Shown here: positions 48,990 to 60,320 of the stretch, in pieces
Layout: every line of letters begins with the position of its first letter
Position numbering within the stretch: position 1 is the first letter of the stretch
Assembly (NCBI GenBank): GCA_009760855.2
Contig: WPIO01000018.1
Location: 4,939,501-5,003,500 of the forward strand
From: Cristatella mucedo
Lineage: Eukaryota > Bryozoa > Phylactolaemata > Cristatellidae
Length of the DNA: 64,000 bases
Direction: 5' to 3'
Notes under the pieces: model-generated
What the model was told of the DNA's origin: nothing
Databases searched by the model: none
Seen by the model: only the letters and a program-made list of their open reading frames with translations
Program-made: the position numbers and the translations under genes

Positions 48990-51590
48990 CCGCCGCCGGA
49001 GCCTTCGCCGTTTGAAGTCGCGACGAGCGCTCCGGCGAGCGCCGCAGCGCGCTCCTTTATCGGTACGAGCTTGGACCCTTGCCCCGAGCTCGCTGCCCCA
49101 AGACGTCCATCCTATCGGCAGCAGCACAGCTAAAGCGAGGCTCGCGGCGCAGCTAAAGCGAGGCTCGCGGCTCTCGGATGGCTAACGCGTCGCGCGGCGA
49201 TTCACGGATTTCCATCCGCTCGTTCGATCGCCTCTCGCTTACCGAGCGCGCCGTGCGGGCCCACGACGAGCCCACGTGGACTTTGGAGTTGCTGGTTCCT
49301 CTAGCACGGCAAAAGAGCCCGACTGCCGGCAGGACTCGAGAACCGCTGATCGCGGCTCTCGAATAGGCCCGCTCTATGCGCCAAGCGAGTCTCTGCCGAT
49401 CGCTTCTCGGACCAGCGAAGTGCTATCGGAAGCAGACGACGGCCGCTAGGAGTCGCTGCGGCGGCCGCCGCCGCCGCCTCTGCTTCGCTGTGCATCTTCC
49501 GAGGCTCCTGAGCTTCGAGGCAGCAGTCTCCCTCCGGTGGCGCTCTACGCAGCCAGCCAGCCAGCGTTCGGGCTGATACGCCATCTCCGGCGGCAGTCTA
49601 CGCAGACCGCGTGTGCGGGCTGCTACGTCGGAGAGTGGCACGGGAGAGCGCGTTTGCTTTTCACAGCGCCTCGGGCGGCGCAGCAAGTGCGCCGCCGCGT
49701 GCATCTTCGTGCAGGGAGGCATCGCTGAACCGCCTGAACTCTGACGTAAGATGAGGTGAGCAGTGAATCTAGCCGCCAAGTGAACAGCTGGCGAAGCCGA
49801 AATTGCAAGGAATATCGACGCAGCGGGCGGACGCCGTGCGCGGCGGAGTCAGGAGCGAAGTTATCGCGAGCGGGAGAATGAAGTGAGCGCCGTCTAGTGG
49901 GCGAGCAGAGCAGAATCACCTGCGCCCGACTGACTGCTTCAAACAGAAAGAACGCAAAAAACGGTCTCGAGCTATCTCGTTCTATCTCGCCGTCCGGCGA
50001 GGCCGCGAGGGCGCAGGCAGCTGGTTACGGTGGGGGTGGAGGGAATTTCGCCCGACACGCACTCCGCTCCGAAGAACTAACGAGCTGCTCTCCCTAAAGT
50101 GAGCGAACGAGCCGATGGATTTCAAGTGCATTTCCTTTTGCTTACAGTCGGTCGAGAATGACGAGCCGCCGCAGTTTTTTCCAGGTTCTGTCAGCCCGCT
50201 GTTAATGGTCGGTCTGTCAGTTATAACTCGGCCCTATTTACGCTCCCACATCTTACTCGCTCTCTTCGACGGAGGGTGTGACGATCGAGTTGTCCCGCCA
50301 ATCCGCCAGCTGCTCCCAATTTTCCCGCCAATCCACCAGCCGCCAGCTGCGCCGCCGTTTCGGCGTTTCGCCGGCGCAGCTGAAAATGCACATCGCAGTA
50401 CTTTTCGCCAGTAAGCGAGCTCGCAGACAGAAAATCCGAACGCATCTTGGGTTTCACCAGCAGAACGCAGCAAGCGATCGGCAATCTGCTATTATCTGCA
50501 AGGCCTTTGCACCTCCAGTGTCCTCTGCGTCTGCGTCTGCCCGTCGACCAACCACGGCGTTCCCGAGCCGTCTCTTTGCAGCAGCTGCTCCTAAACTAGT
50601 CGCAGACGAAACGCACGCAACGGGTCCTTACAGACGAGTCGCGGGTATTGGCGCAGCTAGAGGAGGTGAAGCTAAAGGTGAAGGTGACGCCAGGCGACGG
50701 GTGACTGGGAGGCCTCGAAGCTCGACTAGATAGTCGGACAACCTACTGCCTCGCTACACATGCGGTACAAAACCCGCATTCTCTCGGCATCTGCAGCCTT
50801 GAACTTCGGTGCTAATTATTTTCGCTTTCCCGCAAATTAATCGTATCTCTCTTTAGGAATTTCTTTCGGCGGCGCATGACAGTACGCGAAGTGAGCCATT
50901 CGGGCTTCGGCAGCTTCTCCGCCGCTGCCCTGCCGAATCACTGCCCGCGCTGCTTTCTAGCCAAGGAGAGTGCATTGGCACCCTGTTACGCAATGTATGC
51001 TCATGTTGTACAATATTCAGCCCCCGCAGATGCGAGTGGCGCATTTTTGGAATGAAGAAAAAACCAGTCGAAAAATCGTCCGATCTTCGTCTCGATATCG
51101 TAACTTTTTCCTGTGTTGTCACTCAACTAAGTATCGCAAAGTAGTGCGCCAAAACGTTCGCTATGCACAAGCATGCACAAACATAGCCAATCCCCTCTTT
51201 CTTTCTATCTCTCACTCCCTTTGTGTTTCTCTGTTTCTCTTCGTCTCTCTTTGTCTCTCGATGTTCTTCTATCTCGTCTCTCTCCGCGAGTCAGACTCAC
51301 CTGGTATTTCGTTTCTGTGATGTTAGGGTCCTAATAAATAATCTTCGTATGGTACTAATGCAAAGAAGCGATAGCTACTACAGAATCGTCCCTGTATGTA
51401 TCTATTGGGTGACTAGTGCTCGCTTTACCTTTTTTCTGGCTGATGGTCCAGCAACATCGGCTGTCGCCCTGTCTGACTGCGGAAACGCATGCTGACCACT
51501 CCCACCTTTTTTCGTTCAAGCTTTGGCGTTTTGTTTGCGCCCTGGTGGTTCATTTTCAGGGCTCGCCTTGACCTCAGCCAATAGTTTAAT
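48990..51590. other. GC-rich DNA, no gene recognised
   Basis: CAGCTAAAGCGAGGCTCGCG is directly duplicated at about 49127 and 49150. CT-rich words lie at 51198-51290. No domain-bearing frame was found on either strand. Confidence 0.45.
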
Positions 51591-51591
51591 A

Positions 51592-51832
51592 ATAACAATA
51601 ATAATAATAATAATAATAATGCACGTGATAAAGCGCCCTCAGTGAACTCAATCTCTTTCTAGGCACTTTACATTTGCTGCAAAGGGAAACGCGATAATTG
51701 AATGGTGAGTAATACAATGCTTGATAAACAACATGAATAACATGGTTAGGGGTGACATGCACAGGGTCAGCATGCAAATGCGGTTAGTGGTAGCATGCAC
51801 AGTGTCAGCACGCATAAGCACAATGTCTTGCC
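51592..51832 (-). mobile_element. LINE family A 3' UTR and tail
   Basis: Plus-strand (AAT)n at 51592-51619, then GCACGTGATAAAGCGCCCTC, TCTTTCTAGGCACTTTACAT, ATGGTTAGGGGTGACATGCA and GCACAGTGTCAGCACGCATA. It matches the left-edge LINE in reverse. The ORF end is lost, and the AG run in the tail is short (AGAAAGAGATT). Confidence 0.85.
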
Positions 51833-52590
51833 TATTTCGATGGCAGGCGAAGAGTACATTAAAACTGACTGTAAAGTGCCCAAAGTGTCGTTTTGGTTCG
51901 CACAGCAGAGAGCCAGCCGATGGCCAACACCAACAGTTTATTACACGACGCACGGAGCCGAAAGGCGCACGGCTCCCTTCGGCCCCTTCTCCCTCTCGAC
52001 CCCTACTGTCCCCTGGTCGACCTCGATGATTCATCCAGGAGGACCACAACTGTGAGCCGGCCGACCCTGATGGTGAATCCACCACCTGTTCAGCAGAGGG
52101 TTACCAGCCTGTGTCCACGCCACATCACAGGCAGGCCACAGCTGTGCACTGCCCCCTCTCGGTGATGCTGCTAACAGCTGCTCACTAGCGGCTTATCAGA
52201 GGAGCCTGCATACAATCGAACTACACAAAGCATTACCTAGATGTATACATTTGAGCTATATACAATGATTTATACATTTATGATTTACACGTTTGCATGT
52301 AGGACTAAAATCACAAAGGGAAAAACATTCTGTTGCGTCAGGAATTGAGCCAACGACTTCCAACACGCTAGAGCTGAAATTTCAGCCGACTCAAGCAGTG
52401 CAGCATGTTGTAAAAAAGATAATACAAATTCCTTCACTGCTTACGATGGCTTTAGTAAGTCTATTAAATTCTGCAACTCGCGTTTTAAATTGTGGGTTTT
52501 TTTACTCCCGTCTTTTATTTTAAAATGGTGAAAAGTGAAAGGTCGAGTGAAAGGCCGTGTGCGAGAACTTTTGGCGGGTTTCGGCTTTCG
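51833..52590. other. No gene recognised
   Basis: No repeat family or domain-bearing frame was seen. Confidence 0.5.
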
Positions 52591-52986
52591 CGTGTCTTCA
52601 TGTCATCGTGTCTTCAAGTGTCATCGTGTCTTCATGTCATCGTGTCTTCAAGTGTCATCGTGTCTTCATGTCTTGATGTGTCATCGTGTCTTCATGTCTT
52701 CATGTCTTCATGTGTCATCGCGGCTTCATGTCTTCATGTGTCATCGCGGCTTCATGTCATCATGTATCATCGTGTCTTCACGTGTCACCATGTCTTCATG
52801 TCATCGTGTCTTCAAGTGTCATCGTGTCTTCATGTCTTCATGTGTCATCGCGGCTTCATGTCTTCATGTGTCATCGCGGCTTCATGTCATCGTGTCTTCA
52901 TGTATCATCGTGTCTTCACGTGTCACCATGTCTTCATGTCATCGTGTCTTCATGTGTCATCGTGTCTTCATGTCATCGTGTCTGTA
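52591..52986. repeat. Minisatellite of TGTCTTCA/TGTCATCG words with higher-order structure
   Basis: About 395 bp built from alternating GTGTCTTCATGTCATC and GTGTCTTCAAGTGTCATC words with GCGGCTTCATG variants. A longer block containing TGTATCATCGTGTCTTCACG occurs near 52760 and again near 52890, so there is a second level of duplication of about 130 bp. Frames through it (poly-SSCLHV) are repeat translations. Confidence 0.93.
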
Positions 52987-53890
52987 TGTAATGTCTCCTC
53001 CGCCAAATAGTTGTCGAGACGTGGTCTGGCCAAGCGATCCGTGTCATGGAATCGAAATTAGATTCGGAGGTACTTAGCTGCAAAACCGTACTTCCCGGAT
53101 TTACCTTGACAGGCAAATCGTATCTTGGCGGTCCACGGCGCCTCTAGTGGCACGACGGCAACCATAAAGGCACCAACTCGGGCCGTCACCAGATCGCCGT
53201 TCAGAGGTGGCGGGTGGAGGTGTACACGAAAATGTCGCGGAGACGGAAAGCAGCGACGATACAAACTTCAAACTCCAGCGCGAATGTCGAGAGAGTTTCT
53301 TTCTTTTAAAGAGGCACAGCCGTCACGGTCACGTGTCTGCGTTCGCGGATGAGTGTCTCGCTAGGCGACGCGGTGCGACATGGCTGTCGAAGGCTGAACC
53401 TACGTTCGCTGGCCTGCTGGTCGCATTTCTCCCTCCGCGTCGCCGCTCGGACGTTCTATCGTCGATTACCGACAAATAATTGGCTTGCATCCAATCCGTT
53501 CGCTGCATTGCGCCGCCGACAGCAATCGGCCGTCGCTTTCTCTTTCGGCTTCCGGAGCTGCGACGGCGCTGAGCTGGCGCGTTCAGCTAGCGTGACACGA
53601 CTTCAGGCACGGACGGCAACCGCGAACGTTTGGACTCAAAATTTGGCGAAGTGTCGAAACGAAAGCTTCGGCCGCTTCGTCGCGCCAACATCCGAATCGG
53701 ACGGCGTTCGCCATGCGTGAGGCATTTCGGCGACGCTCGTAGCAGCACGCGCTTTCCTCACGACGACAGCTGTCGACTCGCGTGGGTTCCTTTTCGGGCG
53801 TTTAGAGGCGGCCCCCGGCCTACCCCCCCCCCCGCTATAGTGGACACCCTTCCGATGGCTACAAAATAAATATAAATAAAAATAACTATC
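52987..53890. other. GC-rich DNA, no gene recognised
   Basis: A C-run lies at 53824-53833. No domain-bearing frame was found. Confidence 0.45.
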
Positions 53891-53897
53891 CGTTTTA

Positions 53898-54052
53898 ACA
53901 GCCCCTTTTTGTATAGTGACAGAAGAGCCTTTACGGCTATAACCACCACTTGCAGCGGCGATAAAGAGTCGTCCGCCACAGGATTCAAACCCACGACCTC
54001 GGGACCGAGGTCGCGAAAAGCAACCGCCTTACTTAGTGAGCCATAACGACTT
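53898..54052 (-). mobile_element. SINE2 copy, full length
   Basis: Plus-strand AACAGCCCCTTTTTGTATAG, GACAGAAGAGCCTTTACGGC, CACCACTTGCAGCGGCGATA, CAGGATTCAAACCCACGACC (reverse B box) and AACCGCCTTACTTAGTGAGC (reverse A box). This is the clearest minus-strand SINE2. Confidence 0.85.
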
Positions 54053-54337
54053 CACTCGGCCACATTTAAGTACATCGCCGCGAAATACTCTGAAGGCATG
54101 TACGTATAGGGAATCATCGAGCTCGGTATCGTGTGCGCTCAAACAGGAAGTGACGCGGCGCGGCTCGTCGTATGCTCGCCGAAAAAAAGCGGAAAATGAA
54201 GTGCCGTGACCTAGTTTTTGACGACTCATCGAGTTCCATCGAGAATTGTGGAAATCTTGAAAAGGCATGCGTCGATCGGTTTAATAGATAGATAAATAAA
54301 TACATCGGCTAAGTAAACAAATCAAGCTCAGCTGCTT

Positions 54338-54462
54338 GATTTGTATAGCGGCAGAATAGCATAAACGGCTATCGCCAGCGCTGCAGGGGCACTAAGGAAT
54401 GCCCCCCCCCCCTGCAGGATGCGAGCCCTCGAATCGTTAAGTGGGAGCGTCTCAAACCAGGG
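54338..54462 (-). mobile_element. SINE2 copy, diverged, with internal C-run
   Basis: Plus-strand TGTATAGCGGCAGAATAGCA, AACGGCTATCGCCAGC, a C-run at 54402-54411, then GCAGGATGCGAGCCCTCGAA (reverse B box). The A-box end is weak. Confidence 0.65.
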
Positions 54463-54934
54463 ATAAGAACTATTAACGCGATCGACCATTTCCGTTGCAA
54501 AACTGGCGCAGAGCTGAGGCGAAGAGCCGAGCAGCGGTTCGTGCGCTCGCAGCAACGGCGGTCAAATGAGCCGTCAGTTCCCGACGAACAAATTTCGATC
54601 ACTGCGCGCGCGCGACCTTGACTTTCGCTGGAGTGAGCGCGCGCTTTCCTGAATGCGCTCGGCCGGCCTGCTTTTCGCGGCGGACTTTCGCTTCGAGGCG
54701 ATTCGGCTTTCGCTTCAAGGAGGGCTGCGTCTTCTGCTTCGCGAGAAGAAGAAGTACTCGGTAGGGTGTCAGGGTCCACCTGTCTGTCAGCTGTCAGCGC
54801 TGGCCACACCTGCGCTTATTTAGCGTTTTCTGCCGGCCGTAAGGCCTCGCTGCTGCCCGTCGAAAAGCGCGCCGGCGGCGGCGGCGGCATGCGCTCCGAT
54901 CGTTGTCCAACTCGAGCCGGCGAGAAAGCAGCTG

Positions 54935-55180
54935 CTGCGCAGTGACCCTGAGGCTGCGCAGTGACCCAGCATGTGGCATAGGCCGATCGTGGCCGCTTCA
55001 GCGGTGTGTACGCGTGAGAACGAACAGCCAAACAGACGTCACGGAAGGAGCGAGCTTCTGCGCAGTGACCCTGAGGCTGCGCAGTGACCCAGCATGTGGC
55101 ATCGGCCGATCGTGGCCGCTTCAGCGGTGTGTACGCGTGAGAACGAACAGCCAAACAGACGTCACGGAAGGAGCGAGCGA
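54935..55180. repeat. 123-bp tandem duplication
   Basis: Two adjacent units (54935-55057 and 55058-55180) are nearly identical, differing by one noticed base (CATAGGCC against CATCGGCC) and small junction changes. Each begins CTGCGCAGTGACCCTGAGGC, contains a second GCGCAGTGACC inside it and ends GTCACGGAAGGAGCGAG. Confidence 0.92.
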
Positions 55181-55469
55181 GCGTAGAACAGTTCTGAGGG
55201 CGTGAATCCAATCGACCGCGTCCGCGAACGCCCGACGCGCTGAAGATCCTGCCTCGGTGGGTGGTCCTTAAAACTGTCCCTCGGTTATGGCACATATAAT
55301 AGCGCTGCGTTTGCCCAGCACGATCTAAGATAGCTCTCGCTAGTCTTTTTCCGGTAAATTTGTTCGCGCAGGTGAGCAACCCTAATGTAACTTAGCACCC
55401 TACCGACCGCCCCATCCCCGAACTCCCAGCGGTGTCCTTAAACCGTCCCTCGGTTATAAAAGTAAAAAA
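55181..55469. other. No gene; short dispersed duplication
   Basis: GGTGGTCCTTAAAACTGTCC then CTCGGTTATGG at about 55262-55293, and GGTGTCCTTAAACCGTCCCT then CGGTTATAA at about 55431-55459, are two related segments about 170 bp apart. Confidence 0.6.
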
Positions 55470-56530
55470 TAATAATAATAGTAATACAGTATTTTCGCAG
55501 CCCACAGGAGAGCAAAAATCTCATCGGGCACTTTGAACACGCGGGCAAGTCCGGCGCCGCGATCTGTCACTCGAGCCGAGCCGGTGCAGTGTGAGGGGGG
55601 AGGGCCGCCCAGGCAGCAGCAGCAGTTAACAGCGAAGCAGCGGGTGCTTAGCTGTATATAAATAAATAAATAAATATAAATATATATATATATCGCATTA
55701 GGACAATGCGCTCTCTCTGTCGGCTCAGCAGCCACCGAAAGTTGTGCACCCCTGCGAAGAATGACCCTCTTCTTTGGCTAAGTCAGATAACTAAGCTGTG
55801 ACTTCGGGCCTCGGAAAATTGCGGTTTTCTACGCAAGGCCAAATTTACGGCAGCTGTGCATGCCTGTGACATGGCTGATAGACTGCAAGTCAGGAGGCAG
55901 GCGGCGGTGACACATTCATTGGGGCGATAGGAGGCAGGGCCGTGCCTGCAATCGCACGAGGCTGCCGCCACGGCCACACGGGCCTGCGGCCGTGCCACGG
56001 CCGCAGGCCCGAAGCAAACACCGAGCCAAGGATAAAAGCCAAGGATAAGACTTGCGAGCCTTTGGGTTACACAACGCAAGCACCTCCTGAATGGCCCCGA
56101 CGATGAGTCACCGGCCAGGGCAGCTGCCGCACAGCAACCGCCGGTGTCCAGACGACACCTGCTGACTCTTGCATGCAAAACAGTCAGTTCGATGATCGTT
56201 GCTGTTCATGCCAGCAGTCAACGAGGGGCAGCATGTGCCAGAAGACTAAAACATGGCAACGAAAGCAGCTGTCTCTCTGAGATGATAAGTGAAAGCTTAG
56301 CTCAAAGTGTGGCCAGAATCAGAAAAGAGCTCTAAACCAATCGCCATCTCGGATTTAAGTGACAGCCGTGGCCACGGCAACATTCAAGCGAGACCCCTGC
56401 AGTCATTAGCATTACAGCACTACATTACTACCGCCTAGTACGACCCAACATTGTGAATTACACCCAATTAATCCAAAATCATGTGCATCCTAATCGACTT
56501 CTTTCACCTCCGATAGTCCTCTCTTAACTC
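55470..56530. other. No gene recognised; AT microsatellites and a hairpin
   Basis: AATAAT words at 55468-55486; AAAT/TA runs at 55660-55694. A GC-rich 16-bp perfect hairpin lies at 55979-56011. The frame at 56144-56335 on the plus strand has no recognisable domain. Confidence 0.5.
55979..56011. repeat. Perfect 16-bp inverted repeat, 1-nt spacer
   Basis: CGGGCCTGCGGCCGTG at 55979-55994 and its exact reverse complement at 55996-56011. Confidence 0.93.
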
Positions 56531-56790
<260 letters not shown>

Positions 56791-57884
56791 TAATCCATAT
56801 CAAGAGCATGGAGCTGACCCTGACAACAGTAGGTCATCGTCGGAGTGAGCTGCAGCCACACGAGAAAGTGGTGCAGTAAATGGTGCTGCAGCTATGAGGA
56901 GGGGGTGAGGCACAGTGGTGCTGCAAACGCATTCGAAATGACTGCTGACCAGCATCAATCCTCGACACACTTCACATCGACTATTTTCTTGAACGTCAAC
57001 CGTTACAATCGCGGTGGAAAAGACCAATGACAAAATGGCAGACGCCACTTGCGGCCACATCGATCGAAGCAAGCACTCGGTCCGACAAGAACGCACAGCA
57101 AAACCAGCAGAAGCAGCAGCTGCTGCTGCAGCAGCAGCCGCTACGTCGCTCGTCGAACTCCCTCAAATGGCTGGCTGCCCAGGACAGCCGCCGCCGGTCT
57201 GTCGATCAGTCCGCCGCATCAGCCCCGTCACGGCGAGAGTGACAGCTGCTGCCCGCCAGAACAAGGTGGAAGGTGCCGGTCTGTCGAGTCGAGAGCGACG
57301 GCGGCGATGGCGGCACGGGCACAGCAGGCTCAGAAGCCGGCGGCTGTGCGCTGCTGCTGCTGTGGCTGCGCAGCATCGAGCACACGCCAGAGGAGCCTGT
57401 CGGAAGGTGGGAGAAATTAATTACGACCGTACAGATGCCCTCTGCGCAAATGCCAACGGCAGGAGCCGACGGGCAAATGCTAGCACGGGCACGGCGAGCG
57501 AGCACGAGCGGCGGCCAATATGGCCAAATGGCTAGCGTGCCAATAAAGAGAGCCGAACGGACGGAAGCAGAGCGGAGCAGCGCCAGGGCTCGGGCGGCAG
57601 ATACAAGCTCCGGGGGGGGGGGGGCCGCTGCCGAAACGCGAGCACCTCTCACAGGAGCCTCGAGGGAGGGGTGTGGTGGTGAGAGGGATGGGGACCGCTC
57701 GGGGTGCGATTGCAAGGCTCTCTCGCTTTTGCTAGGCGGCTGCGGCTGCTTCTATCCGGTTAACTGTAAACATGGCAGGAATCGTCAAAGGGGATCGGCA
57801 AAAGTCGTGTCGAGAAAAAGATGTGAGGAGCCGAGGATGATCGAGGATGAGTCGTAAGAGCACAGCGAGCACCGAACAAGGAAA
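56791..57884. other. GC-rich DNA with CAG/CTG patches, no gene recognised
   Basis: Overlapping frames run from 57014 to 57857 on the plus strand and include Q-rich, S/R-rich words. No domain, start context or splice frame links them, so no gene is called. A G-run lies at 57613-57624. Confidence 0.4.
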
Positions 57885-58084
57885 GTCAGACAGACAGACA
57901 GACAGACAGACCGCCAGTCAGACAGACAGACAGACAGTCAGACGAAAGGACGGACGGCGGACAGACAGACAGACAGTCAGACAGACAGACAGACCGTCAG
58001 ACAGACAGACAGTCAGACAGACAGACAGACAGACAGTCAGACAGACAGACAGTCAGACAGACAGACAGACAGACAGTCAGTCAG
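57885..58084. repeat. (ACAG)n compound array with GTC interruptions
   Basis: GACA units punctuated by CAGTCAGACAGACAG words, about 200 bp. Frames through it are poly-TDRQ. Confidence 0.96.
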
Positions 58085-58839
58085 GCAGGGACCGCCCCAG
58101 ACCGCATTGCTTGAACGACGAACCAAGATCGAAACAAGACAAGTGACGGCAGCGCCTATACAGCAATAGCAAGACGCAGACGAAAGGCAGCAGTCAGCAC
58201 AGTCAGCGAGTAACTACTTGGCCGGCGGCGGCAGTCAGCTGCCGAAGCTCTGCACAATTTGCCGTGGTCCAACTCGCAAGGGCTTTAGTCTAACGGCGAG
58301 CAAGAGCGACAGCGAGCATCGCATCACAGATCGCATCCGCTACTGCCACCGATGCTCTCTGAGAGCCACGGCCGCACGGCGGACTCACCCGGAGCAGCGG
58401 CCACTGCAGCTGTAGCTGGCTACAAGCACCACGTGGCACACCACATGTCAAGCTCTACCGGCATGCATGCCGGTCACTACTTCAGCCACTTGACATTTGG
58501 CAACATTTTGAACCAGGCTGGAATCCCCCTTCTTGCACCTATCCTCCTACCAAGCCACTAAAACGTTTCATATAAACGGCCGGTCATCACAGCTTACCAT
58601 TTAGGGCAAAACGACACTTCGATGGCAGTGCCTTCATACTATTCATTGGCCCTGTCTTGGGATGACACTTTCGAGTGTCCGACGCAGAAAAAAGCTAGCC
58701 ACCACGAGACTCCCATCCGGTTCCCGATGTGTCTGTCGCTTGGCAGAGCAATCGACGGCAGTGCAGCTTGCCCCCCACATGTCACCACTGTTCCGGGTCC
58801 CCACTTTTTTCACAATGCATGCCTTCCATCTGGCCCATG
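58085..58839. other. No gene recognised; one 18-bp palindrome
   Basis: ACCGGCATGCATGCCGGT at 58457-58474 is perfectly self-complementary. No domain-bearing frame was found. Confidence 0.5.
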
Positions 58840-58844
58840 CAGTC

Positions 58845-58930
58845 GCCAACAGAGTCTGGGCTTGCCTTTCTATGCACCCATCTCTACCCATGCTTTGATC
58901 CCTCCCTGCCTTCAAGCACCTCAAACTGAC
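58845..58930 (+). mobile_element. LINE reverse-transcriptase relic
   Basis: CATGCTTTGATCCCTCCCTG then CCTTCAAGCACCTCAAA is nearly identical to 37617-37655 of the LINE fragment at 37 kb (encoding CFDPSQPSSTSN there). It is a short, degenerate relic. Confidence 0.65.
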
Positions 58931-58967
58931 ACATGGATGTTACCACTAAGCATATGATCGTGCTTCC

Positions 58968-59055
58968 ATTACAGCATACTTAAAGTGCCCACAGAGAAAT
59001 TAAATTCTCTGAGGGCAATATACGAATGCATTATAATAATTATTAAACTCATTAT
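58968..59055 (+). mobile_element. LINE A tail fragment
   Basis: TTAAAGTGCCCACAGAGAAA, then TTAAATTCTCTGAGGGCAAT, ATACGAATGCATTATAATAA. The order and motifs match the LINE A tail, and it ends in an ATT run. Confidence 0.7.
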
Positions 59056-59084
59056 TATAATTATTAAACTCCAACTTCCTTTCG

Positions 59085-59845
59085 CCTCATATTTCGCTAA
59101 CATTTCCGCACTGGGATGGCAGCAAACTTTCTCATACTAAATGAAGATAAAAACTCTCTTAAAAAATTGTTATGGGCAAACGTAGTGCCACTCCTCATAA
59201 ACTTAACTAAAAAACCTCAAAATGATTTCGGCCAGGATATTCCCAATAGCCTCTGCATGGAGTCTGGGTGTCCTGTTCCGAAGTGATCGTTTGCTAGATC
59301 ACCATGTCAGCTCTACAGCTTTGGGCATGCTTAGAATGGGACACCAGAGCCAAGCTAGTCCGAGAATTGGTGACACTCCGGTTAGACTTTTGTCACTTGC
59401 TACTTGCAGATCTTCTTGCCTGTGCACTAAGATGTGCTTACAGTGGGTGTAAAACTCTGCAACTAGGCTTGTCTGTCGCAAACGTCACCACAGCCACGTT
59501 GCACCACTTCTCGCCTATATGCACGAGGCCCTACCATTAGGGAACGCATCGACTCACTTCCGTGATTCTTATGCAACGATAACTACTCTCCTGCTGCCGA
59601 CTATGGCACATCCTTTCCAGCCGTCCTGAGCTCCTACTTCCATGTTACTCACATATCTCAGCTGCTCCCCTGACTTAGCTATGCTTTTCACTTTCTCTTT
59701 GTTTTGCGAGATGAAGTCTGTTGGCTACCGAATGCTTACCGAGAGCCACTAAGGCTTTTAGTGAGCTGATAGAAAACTCTCCTGCGTAACACCCACATAG
59801 TCTTTGTGGCTTTGTGAGGTTACAGACTGGATAATACAGATTACA
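59085..59845 (+). pseudogene. LINE ORF relic followed by LINE family B 3' end
   Basis: MAANFLILNEDKNSL from 59118 resembles the NFLKLNDDKTE block of CR1/L2 ORF2 (compare 44.75 kb). LRLDFCHLLLADL near 59380 and TLQLGLSVANVTTATLHHF near 59455 resemble the [14 protein letters not shown] and LQLVQNSAARLV blocks, with frameshifts and stops between. From 59590 the sequence aligns with the LINE B 3' end at 4168, ending CCTGCGTAACACCCACATAG and GTTACAGACTGG. This ties the B tail to a CR1/L2-like ORF. Confidence 0.7.
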
Positions 59846-59984
59846 GATCACTTGCTATTTGGATGCCTCTATATGAAAGTAGCATTCGCGTGTGCTGAGA
59901 TCATAGAGTTAAAAACAAAGTGTAAAGCTCGACTCCACAAGCTTCCAATCGCGCCATCCAATGCTCCGTTGACACGGATCGTTT

Positions 59985-60070
59985 AGCTGGCCCTCTAACC
60001 TAACTCAAATACTTTGAATTCCGAGCCGTCAGTTGCCGTGTTCCCAAAGCTTGAAACTCGCTACCTAAAT
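59985..60070 (+). mobile_element. LINE ORF C-terminal relic interrupted by a SINE
   Basis: TAACCTAACTCAAATACTTT, GAGCCGTCAGTTGCCGTG and CCCAAAGCTTGAAACTCGCT recall the N.....F...A...VPKAWNSLP region of LINE A ORFs. A LINE-type tail resumes after the SINE at about 60237. Confidence 0.5.
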
Positions 60071-60234
60071 AATATAATTCATTTATATAGCGCCCCAAGA
60101 AAACTTAATCTCTATTCAGGGGCTTCACATATGCCTCGGAGCTCGAGCCCACGACCTCAGTCAGACCTTGGTCGGGGCGAGCACCTTAACCGGTAGACCA
60201 AACCAGCTCGGCATTTATATAAATGAATTATATT
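60071..60234 (-). mobile_element. SINE1 copy bracketed by 19-bp inverted repeats
   Basis: A full reverse SINE1 spans 60074-60212: TATAGCGCCCCAAGAAAACT, TCTCTATTCAGGGGCTTCAC, GAGCTCGAGCCCACGACCTC (reverse B box) and GGGGCGAGCACCTTAACCGG (reverse A box). AATATAATTCATTTATATA at 60071-60089 and its exact reverse complement at 60216-60234 flank it. The right arm equals the end of a plus-strand SINE1 tail. Confidence 0.85.
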
Positions 60235-60236
60235 AC

Positions 60237-60320
60237 TTCCTTTCCAGCAGATGTCAAGCACCCAGAAAGAGACTCTTACAGCACCTTGTACACGTGCTTT
60301 ATCAATATCATCATCATTAC
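60237..60320 (+). mobile_element. LINE A-type tail fragment
   Basis: CTTCCTTTCCAGCAGATGTC, AAGCACCCAGAAAGAGACTC and GTGCTTTATCAATATCATCA follow the order of the left-edge LINE tail (TTTCCCTTTGCAGCAAATGT and so on), diverged, ending in an ATC/ATT run. Confidence 0.65.

Noticed and set aside
48417-49185. Repeat protein genes made of MAACS or AAILQ units
   Set aside because: The unit length is a multiple of three so both strands stay open. There is no flanking coding evidence.
57014-57857. A Q/S/R-rich protein gene
   Set aside because: Three overlapping frames all look partly protein-like because of CAG/CTG words. No domain, start context or splice frame separates one of them.
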